A DNA stretch of 64,000 nucleotides from Enterobacter huaxiensis. GTDB lineage: Bacteria > Pseudomonadota > Gammaproteobacteria > Enterobacterales > Enterobacteriaceae. Under the pieces are notes generated by a model. The model worked only from the letters and a program-made list of their open reading frames with translations. It searched no databases and was not told where the DNA came from. The stretch lies in assembly GCF_003594935.2 (NCBI RefSeq), contig NZ_CP043342.1, forward strand, positions 1,426,001-1,490,000. Direction: 5' to 3'. Positions within the stretch are counted from its first letter, which is position 1. Every line of letters starts with the position of its first letter. Shown here in pieces: positions 50,086-59,692 of the stretch. The position numbers and the translations under genes are program-made.

Positions 50086-50529
50086 GTGCTCAAAAAGTGG
50101 ATATATGATACAACCATCACGCTGCAGGACAGCGTAGAGGACTGGCCGCAGGCGCTGGAGCTGTGCGCGAAGCCGCTGCTGGATTTACAGGTGATTGCAC
50201 CGGCTTACATCACGGCCATCATCGAGCAGCACCGCGCGTTAGGACCTTATTACGTGCTGGCACCAGGGCTGGCGATGCCGCATGCGCGGCCGGAAGAAGG
50301 CGCGAAAGGACTTGGCCTCTCATTATTAAAACTGAAACAGGGCGTCTCTTTTGGTGCCGGTGAGTTTGACCCCGTCGATACGATCGTAATGCTGGCGGCA
50401 CCGGATAAACATAGCCATATCGAAATGATCTCCACACTCGCAGAATTATTTTCCAGCGACGAGGATATGGCGGAATTACATCGGGCGAATTCGCTGGAGG
50501 AGATAAAAACAATCATCGACCGCTTCTGA
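50086..50529 (+). CDS. PTS EIIA component (UlaC/mannitol-fructose type)
   Basis: This 147-residue EIIA-2 domain protein has the phospho-acceptor His66 in GLAMPHARPEEG, the motif of UlaC/SgaA. The start is placed at the GTG at 50086 because a strong GGAGG lies five bases before it. The frame is open to an ATG at 50029 (19 codons earlier), but that has no ribosome site and would add residues not typical of the family. It is first in the operon, followed by IIB. Confidence 0.85.
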   Translation: MLKKWIYDTTITLQDSVEDWPQALELCAKPLLDLQVIAPAYITAIIEQHRALGPYYVLAPGLAMPHARPEEGAKGLGLSLLKLKQGVSFGAGEFDPVDTIVMLAAPDKHSHIEMISTLAELFSSDEDMAELHRANSLEEIKTIIDRF

Positions 50530-50608
50530 TTTACCGGGTTAATTCGATTCTTCTCAACGTTACGCATTAGCGTGATGGGGCGTACTCTACTCAAAAAAGG
50601 GGATAACA

Positions 50609-50881
50609 ATGAAAATAATGGCTATTTGCGGTTCTGGCCTGGGCAGTAGTTTTATGGTCGAAATGAATATTAAAAAGGTACTCAAAAAGCTGGAGATTGA
50701 GGCCGAGGTTGAACATTCCGATCTCTCCTCCGCCACCCCCGGTGCGGCCGATCTTTTCGTGATGGCAAAAGACATCGCGGCCAGCGCGAGCGTGCCGGAG
50801 AGCCAGCTGGTAGTGATTAACAACATCATTGACATCAACGAGCTTGAAGCGCAGCTGCGCGCCTGGTTCGAAAGACAATAA
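50609..50881 (+). CDS. PTS EIIB component (UlaB type)
   Basis: This 90-residue protein has the phospho-Cys at residue 7 in CGSGLGSS, typical of UlaB/SgaB and related IIB proteins. It accepts phosphate from IIA and passes it to the sugar on IIC. AAAAAGGGG lies before the ATG. Confidence 0.9.
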   Translation: MKIMAICGSGLGSSFMVEMNIKKVLKKLEIEAEVEHSDLSSATPGAADLFVMAKDIAASASVPESQLVVINNIIDINELEAQLRAWFERQ

Positions 50882-50902
50882 CCCTGTTTAGGCGAGGTGG
50901 AT

Positions 50903-52294
50903 ATGTTTATCCTTGAAACGCTGAATTTCGTTGTTGATATATTAAAAGTACCTTCGGTGCTGGTCGGCTTAATTGCGTTAATTGGTCTTGTCGCGCAGAA
51001 AAAAGCCTTTTCAGACGTGGTGAAAGGCACCATTAAAACCATTCTTGGCTTTATTGTCCTGGGCGGTGGCGCCACGGTGCTGGTGGGGTCATTAAATCCG
51101 CTGGGCGGCATGTTTGAGCACGCCTTTAATATTCAGGGCATTATTCCAAACAATGAAGCCATTGTGTCGATTGCGCTGGAAAAATACGGCGCCTCTACCG
51201 CGCTGATTATGGCCTTCGGGATGGTGGCGAATATTATCGTCGCGCGCTTTACCCGCCTGAAGTACATCTTCCTGACAGGTCACCACACCTTCTACATGGC
51301 GTGCATGATTGGCGTGATCCTGACGGTGGCGGGCTTTGAAGGCGTGGGCCTGGTCTTTACCGGCTCGCTGATCCTCGGCCTGATCATGGCCTTCTTCCCG
51401 GCGATTGCGCAGCGCTACATGAAGCGCATTACCGGCAACGACGAGATTGCCTTCGGCCACTTCGGCACGCTGGGCTACGTGCTGTCCGGCTGGATTGGCA
51501 GTAAGGTCGGCACAGGCTCACGCTCAACCGAAGAGATGAACCTGCCGAAGAACCTGAGCTTCCTGCGCGACAGCTCGATCTCCATCTCCCTGACCATGAT
51601 GATTATCTACCTGATCATGGCGGTGAGCGCCGGGCGTGAGTACGTAGAGGCCACCTTCAGCGGCGGTCAGAACTACCTGGTCTACGCCATTATCATGGCG
51701 ATCACCTTCGCGGCAGGCGTGTTTATCATCCTGCAGGGCGTGCGCCTGATTCTGGCGGAAATCGTCCCGGCCTTTACCGGCTTCTCCGAAAAACTGGTGC
51801 CAAACGCGCGTCCTGCTCTGGACTGCCCGGTGGTCTATCCGTATGCCCCCAACGCGGTGCTGATTGGCTTCCTGTTCAGCTTCCTCGGCGGAATTGTGGG
51901 GTTGTTGATCTGCGGCCAGTTCAACTGGGTGCTTATCCTGCCGGGCGTGGTGCCGCACTTCTTTACCGGCGCAACGGCGGGCGTGTTCGGTAACGCCACC
52001 GGCGGACGCCGCGGGGCAATGATTGGCGCCTTTGCTAACGGCCTGCTGATCACCTTCCTGCCGGTTCTGCTGCTGCCCGTACTCGGTGCGATTGGCTTTG
52101 CCAATACCACCTTCTCCGACGCCGACTTCGGCGCCGTCGGGATTTTGCTGGGCAACCTGGCCCGCTTCCTGTCGCCGCTTGCGATTACCGGACTTGTCGT
52201 TGCGTTGTTCGCGCTGCTGGTGGCGTACAACGTGTTCGCTAAAAACAAACCTGCCGGCGGTAGCGCGCAGGAAAACACCGGAGCCAAATCATGA
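50903..52294 (+). CDS. PTS EIIC permease (UlaA/SgaT family)
   Basis: This 463-residue protein has about 10-11 hydrophobic segments and belongs to the UlaA (SgaT) family, exemplified by the E. coli L-ascorbate permease. GHHTFYMACMIG and FGHFGTLGYVLSGWIGS are family-like. The ATG at 50903 is chosen over a GTG six bases earlier because GGCGAGG is well placed for it. The end overlaps the transketolase N-subunit start by four bases (ATGA). The substrate need not be ascorbate, as no ula catabolic genes are nearby. Confidence 0.88.
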   Translation: MFILETLNFVVDILKVPSVLVGLIALIGLVAQKKAFSDVVKGTIKTILGFIVLGGGATVLVGSLNPLGGMFEHAFNIQGIIPNNEAIVSIALEKYGASTALIMAFGMVANIIVARFTRLKYIFLTGHHTFYMACMIGVILTVAGFEGVGLVFTGSLILGLIMAFFPAIAQRYMKRITGNDEIAFGHFGTLGYVLSGWIGSKVGTGSRSTEEMNLPKNLSFLRDSSISISLTMMIIYLIMAVSAGREYVEATFSGGQNYLVYAIIMAITFAAGVFIILQGVRLILAEIVPAFTGFSEKLVPNARPALDCPVVYPYAPNAVLIGFLFSFLGGIVGLLICGQFNWVLILPGVVPHFFTGATAGVFGNATGGRRGAMIGAFANGLLITFLPVLLLPVLGAIGFANTTFSDADFGAVGILLGNLARFLSPLAITGLVVALFALLVAYNVFAKNKPAGGSAQENTGAKS

Positions 52295-53121
52295 ATGAGA
52301 ATGAGATAACCCATCTGGCGCGTCAGATCCGTCTTGAGACGCTGAAATCCCTGACGCAGCTGGGCTTTGGGCACTACGGCGGCAGCATGTCGGTGGTCGA
52401 AACCCTTGCCGTACTGTACGGCGCGGTAATGAAAATTGACCCGGCCGACCCCGACTGGCCCGAGCGCGACTACTTTGTCCTGTCGAAGGGGCATGCTGGC
52501 CCGGCGCTCTACAGCACGCTGGCGATCAAGGGCTACTTCCCGGTTGAAGAGCTGAGCACGCTGAACCAGAACGGCACGCGCCTGCCAAGCCACCCGGACC
52601 GCCTGAAAACGCGCGGCGTGGATGCCACCACCGGTTCACTGGGGCAGGGGATCTCCATTGCGGGCGGCATGGCGCTCTCGCACAGGCTGGCGGGAAGGCC
52701 GAACCGGGTGTTTTGCATCGTCGGTGACGGCGAGCTGAACGAAGGGCAGTGCTGGGAAGCGTTCCAGTTTATTGCCCACCATCGTCTAAACAACCTGACG
52801 ATATTTGTGGACTGGAACAAGCAGCAGCTCGACGGCGAGCTGGACGAGATCATCAGCGCGTTCGACCTGGAAGGAAAATTCCGCGCCTTTGGCTATGACG
52901 TGGTGACGGTGAAAGGCGACGACATTCCGGCGCTGCTGGAGGTGACCTCCCTGATACCCGAGGCCGATGCGCGTCCGCTGGTCGTCATTCTCGACAGCAT
53001 CAAGGGGCAGGGGGTGCCGTACCTTGAGCAGCTCAGCAATTCGCACCACCTGCGTCTGACCGAGGAGAGCAAAGCGGCGCTCAACGAGACGATTCGCCAA
53101 CTGGAGGCTTCACATGATTAA
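52291..53121 (+). CDS. Transketolase-like N-terminal subunit
   Basis: This 276-residue protein is the N-terminal (TPP pyrophosphate-binding) half of a split transketolase. It has GDGELNEGQCWEAF (GDG at 145-147) and the DWNKQQLDG metal/TPP motif. With the following C-terminal half it should form a complete enzyme. The closest type in E. coli TktA is about 660 residues as a single chain. It starts four bases inside the IIC gene. Confidence 0.92.
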   Translation: MNENEITHLARQIRLETLKSLTQLGFGHYGGSMSVVETLAVLYGAVMKIDPADPDWPERDYFVLSKGHAGPALYSTLAIKGYFPVEELSTLNQNGTRLPSHPDRLKTRGVDATTGSLGQGISIAGGMALSHRLAGRPNRVFCIVGDGELNEGQCWEAFQFIAHHRLNNLTIFVDWNKQQLDGELDEIISAFDLEGKFRAFGYDVVTVKGDDIPALLEVTSLIPEADARPLVVILDSIKGQGVPYLEQLSNSHHLRLTEESKAALNETIRQLEASHD

Positions 53122-54067
53122 GGTTGCACCTGCAGGACAGAAAGATGCCGTCGAGATGCGCAAGGTCTACGCGGGCTTTGTGGCAAAACAGATCGAGGCC
53201 GGAAGCGAAATTATCGCCCTGGAAGCGGATTTGATGAGCTCAATGGCGATGGACGGCGTGGCGCGTGATTACCCGCAGCACGTGATCAACTGCGGGATTA
53301 TGGAGGCCAACGTTATCGGCACCGCGGCGGGGCTGTCGCTTACCGGACGCAAGCCGTTCGTGCACACCTTTACCGCCTTTGCCAGCCGCCGCTGCTTCGA
53401 CCAGCTGTTTATGTCCCTGGACTACCAGCGCAACAACGTGAAGGTGATTGCGTCGGACGCGGGCGTGACGGCCTGCCACAACGGCGGCACGCACATGTCG
53501 TTTGAGGATATGGGCATCGTGCGCGGTCTTGCGCATTCGGTGGTGCTGGAGGTGACCGACGCGGTGATGTTTGAGGACGTGCTGCGCCAGCTTATCGACC
53601 TGGAAGGCTTCTACTGGGTGCGCACCATCCGTAAGCAGGCGCCGAGCGTGTATGCGCCGGGCTCAACCTTCACCATTGGCAAAGGCAACGTGCTGCGCGA
53701 GGGAACCGATATCACCCTCATTGCCAACGGCATCATGGTGGCGGAAGCGCTTGAGGCTGCGCGCCAGCTGGAGCAGGAGGGCGTAAGCGCGGCGGTAATC
53801 GACATGTTTACCCTGAAGCCCATCGACCGGATGCTGGTGAAAAACTACGCCGAGAAAACCGGGCGCATCGTGACCTGTGAAAACCACAGCATTCACAACG
53901 GCCTGGGATCGGCGGTGGCGGAAGTGCTGGTGGAAACCTGTCCGGTGCCGATGCGGCGGGTGGGTGTCAAGGAGCGTTACGGCCAGGTGGGGACGCAGGA
54001 CTTCCTGCAGAAGGAGTATGGCCTGACGGCGCACGATATAGTGTCGGCGGCGAGAGAGCTGCTGTAA
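53114..54067 (+). CDS. Transketolase-like C-terminal subunit
   Basis: This 317-residue protein carries the pyrimidine-binding and C-terminal domains. The catalytic Glu of TPP activation is Glu64 in CGIMEANVIGTAAG. FTAFASRRCFDQ and NGGTHMSFEDMG are typical of transketolases. It overlaps the N half by eight bases, which favours equal synthesis. A terminator follows the stop. Confidence 0.92.
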   Translation: MIKVAPAGQKDAVEMRKVYAGFVAKQIEAGSEIIALEADLMSSMAMDGVARDYPQHVINCGIMEANVIGTAAGLSLTGRKPFVHTFTAFASRRCFDQLFMSLDYQRNNVKVIASDAGVTACHNGGTHMSFEDMGIVRGLAHSVVLEVTDAVMFEDVLRQLIDLEGFYWVRTIRKQAPSVYAPGSTFTIGKGNVLREGTDITLIANGIMVAEALEAARQLEQEGVSAAVIDMFTLKPIDRMLVKNYAEKTGRIVTCENHSIHNGLGSAVAEVLVETCPVPMRRVGVKERYGQVGTQDFLQKEYGLTAHDIVSAARELL

Positions 54068-54070
54068 ATA

Positions 54071-54101
54071 AAAAAGGCGACCATTTCTGGTCGCCTTTTT
54101 G
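54071..54101 (+). terminator. Rho-independent terminator after the PTS/transketolase operon
   Basis: A 13-bp stem AAAAAGGCGACCA/TGGTCGCCTTTTT with a four-base loop. Both sides can serve: it also lies at the 3' side of the convergent pta. Confidence 0.92.
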
Positions 54102-54102
54102 T

Positions 54103-54135
54103 TGCCCGGTGGCGCTAACGCCATCCGACAAGACC
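54103..54135 (+). repeat. REP-type palindrome after the transketolase operon
   Basis: TGCCCGGTGGCGCTAACGCC resembles one half of a REP element, followed by CATCCGACAAGACC. It lies between the terminator and pta. Confidence 0.65.
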
Positions 54136-54141
54136 TTAAAA

Positions 54142-56286
54142 TTACTGCTGCTGCTGTGAAGACTGGATCGCTGTCAGTGCGATGGTGTAGACGATATCGT
54201 CAACCAGCGCGCCACGGGACAGGTCATTCACAGGTTTGCGCATGCCTTGCAGCATAGGCCCGATGGAGATCAGGTCTGCTGAACGCTGTACCGCTTTGTA
54301 GGTGGTGTTACCGGTGTTCAGATCCGGGAAGATGAACACGGTAGCGCGACCTGCAACCGGCGAGTTCGGCGCTTTGGATTTCGCAACGTCGGCCATTACC
54401 GCGGCATCATACTGCAGCGGGCCGTCGATCATCAGGTCAGGACGTTTTTCCTGCGCCAGACGCGTTGCTTCACGCACTTTCTCTACGTCGCTACCTGCAC
54501 CGGAGGTGCCGGTGGAGTAGGAGAGCATCGCTACGCGCGGTTCGATACCGAAGGCAATCGCGGAGTCAGCAGACTGGATAGCGATTTCCGCCAGCTGTTC
54601 TGCGGTTGGATCCGGGTTGATCGCGCAGTCGCCGTAAACGTAAACCTGTTCAGGCAGCAGCATGAAGAACACGGAAGAGACCAGAGAGCTGCCCGGTGCC
54701 GTTTTGATCAGCTGCAGCGGTGGACGGATGGTGTTCGCCGTGGTGTGAACCGCACCGGAAACCAGACCGTCAACTTCGTCCTGCTCCAGCATCAGCGTAC
54801 CCAGCACCACGTTGTCTTCCAGCTGTTCGCGCGCAACGGCTTCGGTCATGCCTTTGCTCTTACGCAGCTCAACCAGACGCGCAACGTAGCTTTCGCGAAC
54901 CACTTCCGGGTCAACGATTTCGATACCAGCGCCCAGCTCAACGCCCTGAGACGCCGCCACGCGGGTGATCTCATCCGGGTTACCCAGCAGCACGCAGGTC
55001 GCGATGCCGCGCTCTGCACAGATAGCAGCCGCTTTAACGGTACGCGGTTCGTCGCCTTCTGGCAGAACAACGCGTTTGCCCGCTTTACGCGCCAGCTCGG
55101 TCAGCTGATAGCGGAAGGCTGGCGGGGACAGACGACGGCTGCGCTCGGAGGTCGCGGTCAGGGATTCGATCCAGTCGGCGTTGATGTAGCCCGCAACGTA
55201 TTCTTGAACTTTCTCGATACGCTCGTGGTCATCAACCGGCACTTCCAGGTTGAAGCTCTGCAGGCTCAGGGAGGTCTGCCAGGTGTTGGTGTTCACCATG
55301 AAGACCGGCAGGCCCGTCGCAAATGCGCGTTCGCACAGCTTGCTGACGCGTGGGTCCATCTCGTAGGCACCGGTCAGCAGGATAGCGCCGATCTCAACGC
55401 CGTTCATCGCGGCCAGACAGGCTGCAACCAGCACGTCCGGACGGTCAGCGGAGGTCACCAGCAGGGAACCTGCGCGGAAGTGTTCCAGCATGTGCGGAAT
55501 GCTGCGCGCACAGAAGGTCACGGACTTCACGCGGCGGGTGTTGATGTCGCCTTCGTTAACCACGGTGGCGTTCAGGTGACGCGCCATATCAATTGCACGG
55601 GTGGCAATCAGATCGAAGCTCCACGGCACCGCGCCCAGTACTGGCAGCGGGCTGGCGTCCTGCAGCTTAGCCGGATCAACTTTAACCACTTTCGCTTTGG
55701 AAGAGTCGTCGAAGATCTCGGACAGGTCAGGGCGAGTACGGCCCTGCTCATCAACCGGTGCGTTCAGTTTGTTAACGATAACGCCGGTGATGTTAGAGTT
55801 TTTCGCGCCGCCGAAGCTGCTGCGGGTCAGTTCAATACGCTCTTTGAGCTGTTCCTGGGTATCTGTACCCTGGGACATCACGAACACGATTTCAGCGTTC
55901 AGCGTTTTCGCGATTTCGAAGTTCAGTGACTGCGCGAACTGGTGTTTACGCGTTGGAACCAGACCTTCAACCAGCACCACTTCTGCGTCCTGCGCATTCG
56001 CGTGGTAGTTGGCGATGATCTCTTCCATCAGCACGTCTTTCTGGTTGCTGGACAGCAGAGACTCAACGTGGCTCATCTTCAGCGGTTCAGCCGCTGGCAG
56101 ATTGGAGTTCTTACGAACAATGGAGGTGGTCTGGTCTGGCGCATCGCCACCGGCACGCGGCTGGGCAATAGGCTTAAAGACGCTCAGACGAACGCCTTTG
56201 CGTTCCATAGCACGGATAACGCCAAGGCTGACGCTGGTCAGGCCGACGCTGGTTCCGGTAGGGATCAGCATAATAGTACGGGACAC
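54142..56286 (-). CDS. pta: Phosphate acetyltransferase Pta
   Basis: This 714-residue enzyme interconverts acetyl-CoA and acetyl phosphate. It has an N-terminal P-loop-like domain ([18 protein letters not shown]), a DRTGG-type middle domain and the C-terminal catalytic PTA_PTB domain (about residues 390-710) with [20 protein letters not shown]. It is downstream of ackA in the same operon. Confidence 0.98.
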   Translation of the reverse strand: MSRTIMLIPTGTSVGLTSVSLGVIRAMERKGVRLSVFKPIAQPRAGGDAPDQTTSIVRKNSNLPAAEPLKMSHVESLLSSNQKDVLMEEIIANYHANAQDAEVVLVEGLVPTRKHQFAQSLNFEIAKTLNAEIVFVMSQGTDTQEQLKERIELTRSSFGGAKNSNITGVIVNKLNAPVDEQGRTRPDLSEIFDDSSKAKVVKVDPAKLQDASPLPVLGAVPWSFDLIATRAIDMARHLNATVVNEGDINTRRVKSVTFCARSIPHMLEHFRAGSLLVTSADRPDVLVAACLAAMNGVEIGAILLTGAYEMDPRVSKLCERAFATGLPVFMVNTNTWQTSLSLQSFNLEVPVDDHERIEKVQEYVAGYINADWIESLTATSERSRRLSPPAFRYQLTELARKAGKRVVLPEGDEPRTVKAAAICAERGIATCVLLGNPDEITRVAASQGVELGAGIEIVDPEVVRESYVARLVELRKSKGMTEAVAREQLEDNVVLGTLMLEQDEVDGLVSGAVHTTANTIRPPLQLIKTAPGSSLVSSVFFMLLPEQVYVYGDCAINPDPTAEQLAEIAIQSADSAIAFGIEPRVAMLSYSTGTSGAGSDVEKVREATRLAQEKRPDLMIDGPLQYDAAVMADVAKSKAPNSPVAGRATVFIFPDLNTGNTTYKAVQRSADLISIGPMLQGMRKPVNDLSRGALVDDIVYTIALTAIQSSQQQQ

Positions 56287-56335
56287 GGTTTATCCTCTTT
56301 CGTTACCGCCGCAAAGTGGGCGGGTTACAAAACAG

Positions 56336-56358
56336 CACCGCCAGCATTGCTGGCGGTG
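56336..56358 (-). other. Hairpin between ackA and pta
   Basis: CACCGCCAGC/GCTGGCGGTG forms a perfect 10-bp stem with an ATT loop. No T-run follows on the ackA-pta transcript. It may stabilise the ackA mRNA or reduce read-through into pta. Confidence 0.7.
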
Positions 56359-56363
56359 TGGAA

Positions 56364-57566
56364 TCAGGCAGTCAGGCGGTGCGCGTCTTGCGCGATGACC
56401 AGCTCTTCGTTAGTTGGAATAACGATCGCAGGGCGGGTGCCTTCTTTGTTGATGAAGCCAGACTTGCCAAAGCGGGCAGCCAGGTTACGCTCATGATCAA
56501 CTTCGAAGCCCAGAACGCCCAGTTTGCCCAGGGACAGTTCACGCACCATTGCCGCGTTCTCACCGATACCACCGGTGAAGATAACCGCGTCCAGACGACC
56601 GTCCATCAGTGCAGTGTAAGAACCGATGTATTTCGCCAGACGGTGGCAGTAAACGTCCATTGCACGTTTAGCGTCTTCTTTCTCTGCGTAGTTGTCTTCA
56701 ACGTAGCGGCAGTCGCTGGTGACTTCGGTCAGACCCAGCAGGCCAGACTCTTTAGTCAGCATTTTGTTGATGTCGTCAACGCTCATGCCCAGGGTGTCGT
56801 GCAGGTGGAAGATAATCGCCGGGTCGATGTCACCGGAACGGGTACCCATCACCAGGCCTTCCAGCGGGGTCAGACCCATGGAGGTATCAACGCATTTACC
56901 GTTGCGGATAGCAGAAACAGAACCACCGTTGCCCAGGTGGCAGGTGATGATGTTCACTTCTTCAACCGGCTTGTTCAGAACTTTTGCGGCTTCCTGAGTC
57001 ACATAGAAGTGGCTGGTGCCGTGCGCGCCGTAGCGACGTACGCCGTGCTCTTTGTACAGGCTGTACGGCAGGGCATACAGGTAAGACTCTTCCGGCATGG
57101 TCTGATGGAACGCGGTGTCGAACACGGCCACGTTTTTGTCTTTCAGGTTAGGGAAGGATTTCAGCGCTTCAGCGATACCGATCAGGTGAGCCGGGTTATG
57201 CAGCGGTGCAAAGGATGCAGAGTCTTTGATGCCCTGAATCACAGAGTCGTCGATCAGGACGGAGCTGGTGTATTTTTCGCCGCCGTGGACGATACGGTGA
57301 CCGATCGCAGTCAGCTGAGCAGACAGTTCTGGTTTTTGTGCCAGAATAGTGTTAACGATAAAGTTCAGCGCTTCACTGTGAGCGGCGCCTGCACCTAAAG
57401 CCGCTTCTTGTTTGCTGCCGTCCATCTTCCACTTGATACGTGCTTCAGGCAGATGGAAACATTCGGACAAACCAGAGAGGTATTCTTCACCGTTCAGCGC
57501 ATCAATGATGGCGAATTTCAGGGAAGAGCTACCGCAGTTCAGAACCAGTACTAACTTACTCGACAT
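56364..57566 (-). CDS. ackA: Acetate kinase AckA
   Basis: This 400-residue enzyme makes ATP and acetate from acetyl phosphate. It has the ASKHA-fold start [16 protein letters not shown], the conserved [10 protein letters not shown] and [13 protein letters not shown]. It forms an operon with pta, and the promoter region is upstream at 57567-57903. Confidence 0.98.
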   Translation of the reverse strand: MSSKLVLVLNCGSSSLKFAIIDALNGEEYLSGLSECFHLPEARIKWKMDGSKQEAALGAGAAHSEALNFIVNTILAQKPELSAQLTAIGHRIVHGGEKYTSSVLIDDSVIQGIKDSASFAPLHNPAHLIGIAEALKSFPNLKDKNVAVFDTAFHQTMPEESYLYALPYSLYKEHGVRRYGAHGTSHFYVTQEAAKVLNKPVEEVNIITCHLGNGGSVSAIRNGKCVDTSMGLTPLEGLVMGTRSGDIDPAIIFHLHDTLGMSVDDINKMLTKESGLLGLTEVTSDCRYVEDNYAEKEDAKRAMDVYCHRLAKYIGSYTALMDGRLDAVIFTGGIGENAAMVRELSLGKLGVLGFEVDHERNLAARFGKSGFINKEGTRPAIVIPTNEELVIAQDAHRLTA

Positions 57567-57903
57567 GGAAGTACCTATAATTGATACGTGGCTAAAAAAA
57601 CGTCAGTGAGTCTAAAAGCGTAACGCATGCTGACCCAGACATTTATGATTAACATCATGCCGAACGAACATTGTGGCATGATGAAAGGAATACTTATGAT
57701 TTTATGCCATTTTGAACATTTTTCAGACAATGGCATAATAGGCATTAATTTGACGAGTTAACAATTCTCGTCTACAGCCCAATCAGGCTGGCACAGAATA
57801 CCCGATACGGGGTAGCGATGACAAAATATTTTGAACGTTGTCATAGCCTGTTGTGGTTTTGCACAAAAATTTTAATTTTTATATGTGAAGTTGAGGTACA
57901 GCC
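57567..57903. promoter_or_regulatory. ackA-yfbV divergent intergenic region
   Basis: About 337 bases without a gene. It is AT-rich and holds the promoters of ackA-pta (minus) and yfbV (plus). A perfect 10-base inverted repeat TTATGCCATT (57702-57711) / AATGGCATAA (57729-57738) with a 17-base spacer stands out. I cannot assign it to a regulator. Confidence 0.55.
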
Positions 57904-58359
57904 ATGTCGACACCCGAAATCCCATCCGTGAACTTCTTCAGTCTGTTTCGCCGGGGGCAGCATTACGCAAAGACGTGGCCAATGGAAAAGCGCCTTGCGC
58001 CGATGTTTATTGAGAACCGCGTCATTCGCGCCACGCGCTATGCGATTCGTTTCATGCCGCCCGTTGCTATCTTTACCCTGTGCTGGCAAATTGCCCTCGG
58101 CGGCCAGCTTGGCCCCGCCGTCGCCACGGCGCTGTTTGCGTTGAGCCTTCCGATGCAGGGGCTGTGGTGGTTGGGGAAGCGTTCGATTACCCCGCTACCG
58201 CCTACCATTTTACACTGGTTTTATGAAGTCCGTGGAAAACTTGAGGAGGCCGGGCAGGCGCTGGCACCCGTTGAAGGGAAGCCGGACTACCAGGCGCTGG
58301 CCGACACGCTCAAGCGCGCTTTTAAGCAACTTGATAAAACATTCCTTGATGACTTGTGA
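57904..58359 (+). CDS. yfbV: UPF0208 membrane protein YfbV
   Basis: This 151-residue protein has two hydrophobic segments at about residues 45-65 and 69-89 and matches E. coli YfbV, which has been linked to keeping the Ter macrodomain insulated. The start ATG is followed by [20 protein letters not shown]. Biochemical function unknown. Confidence 0.92.
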   Translation: MSTPEIPSVNFFSLFRRGQHYAKTWPMEKRLAPMFIENRVIRATRYAIRFMPPVAIFTLCWQIALGGQLGPAVATALFALSLPMQGLWWLGKRSITPLPPTILHWFYEVRGKLEEAGQALAPVEGKPDYQALADTLKRAFKQLDKTFLDDL

Positions 58360-58424
58360 TTGATCATCGAAACGCTCGCTAAAAGAAGGCACAGTAACAA
58401 ACAGTTACCGTGTCTTTTTTTTAA

Positions 58425-58946
<522 letters not shown>

Positions 58947-58957
58947 CGGAGGTGCGT

Positions 58958-59617
58958 GTGCAGTGTAAAGGTTTTCTGTTTGATCTGGACGGTACGCTGG
59001 TGGATTCGCTGCCGGTAGTGGAGCGCTCGTGGTGTCACTGGGCCGACAGGCATGGCATTGACCATCAGGACGTACTGAATTTCATCCATGGCAAACAGGC
59101 CATTACCTCATTACGGCACTTTTTAGCGGGGCGTTCTGAGGAAGAGATTCAGGCGGAGTTCACCTACCTGGAGCAGATTGAAGCCAGCGATACGGACGGC
59201 ATCACCGCGCTGCCCGGCGCGCGGGAACTGCTTGAGCATCTGAACGAAGCGCAGATCCCGTGGGCGATCGTCACCTCCGGCTCGATTCCCGTCGCCCATG
59301 CGCGCCATAAGGCTGCCGGTTTACCGAAGCCAGAGGTGTTTATCACCGCGGAGCGCGTCAAGCGCGGTAAGCCGGAGCCGGATGCATTTCTGCTCGGCGC
59401 GGAGCTGCTGGGCCTGGCTCCGGCTGACTGCGTGGTGGTGGAAGATGCCGCGGCGGGCGTGCTGGCCGGGCTGAACGCCGGAAGCCACGTAATCGCGGTT
59501 AACGTACCGGCAGATTCCCCCCGTCTGAACGAAGCGGATTTTGTGCTAACCACCCTGACCGCGATTAACGTCTCGAAGGCACCCGACGGAGTTGTAACCG
59601 TCTCGCTAAAAATGTAA
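58958..59617 (+). CDS. hxpA: HAD-superfamily sugar phosphatase YfbT (HxpA)
   Basis: This 219-residue HAD phosphatase has motif I FDLDGTLVDSLPVVE, motif II VTSGS and the later motif with VVVEDAAAG. The E. coli YfbT acts on hexitol and other sugar phosphates. The GTG at 58958 is chosen because GGAGG is five bases before it; a GTG six bases earlier overlaps the ribosome site. Confidence 0.93.
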   Translation: MQCKGFLFDLDGTLVDSLPVVERSWCHWADRHGIDHQDVLNFIHGKQAITSLRHFLAGRSEEEIQAEFTYLEQIEASDTDGITALPGARELLEHLNEAQIPWAIVTSGSIPVAHARHKAAGLPKPEVFITAERVKRGKPEPDAFLLGAELLGLAPADCVVVEDAAAGVLAGLNAGSHVIAVNVPADSPRLNEADFVLTTLTAINVSKAPDGVVTVSLKM

Positions 59618-59628
59618 TCCTATGATTT

Positions 59629-59654
59629 AGCCCCACATTGTTGGGGCTTTTTTA
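59629..59654 (+). terminator. Rho-independent terminator after yfbT
   Basis: AGCCCCA/TGGGGCT, a 7-bp stem with a six-base loop and a run of six T. Confidence 0.88.
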
Positions 59655-59692
59655 TGGCAGAATTCCAACTCCTCCACTGACAAGGATAGGTT

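Noticed and set aside
50903..52294. Calling the permease ulaA, for ascorbate
   Set aside because: No ascorbate catabolic genes accompany it. The adjoining transketolase suggests another substrate, so no symbol is given.
54745..55929. 394-residue plus-strand frame opposite pta
   Set aside because: It is antisense to pta, has a His/Asn/Gln-rich composition without motifs, and has no ribosome site.
56316..57398. 360-residue plus-strand frame opposite ackA
   Set aside because: It is antisense to a highly conserved gene and lacks any recognisable domain.
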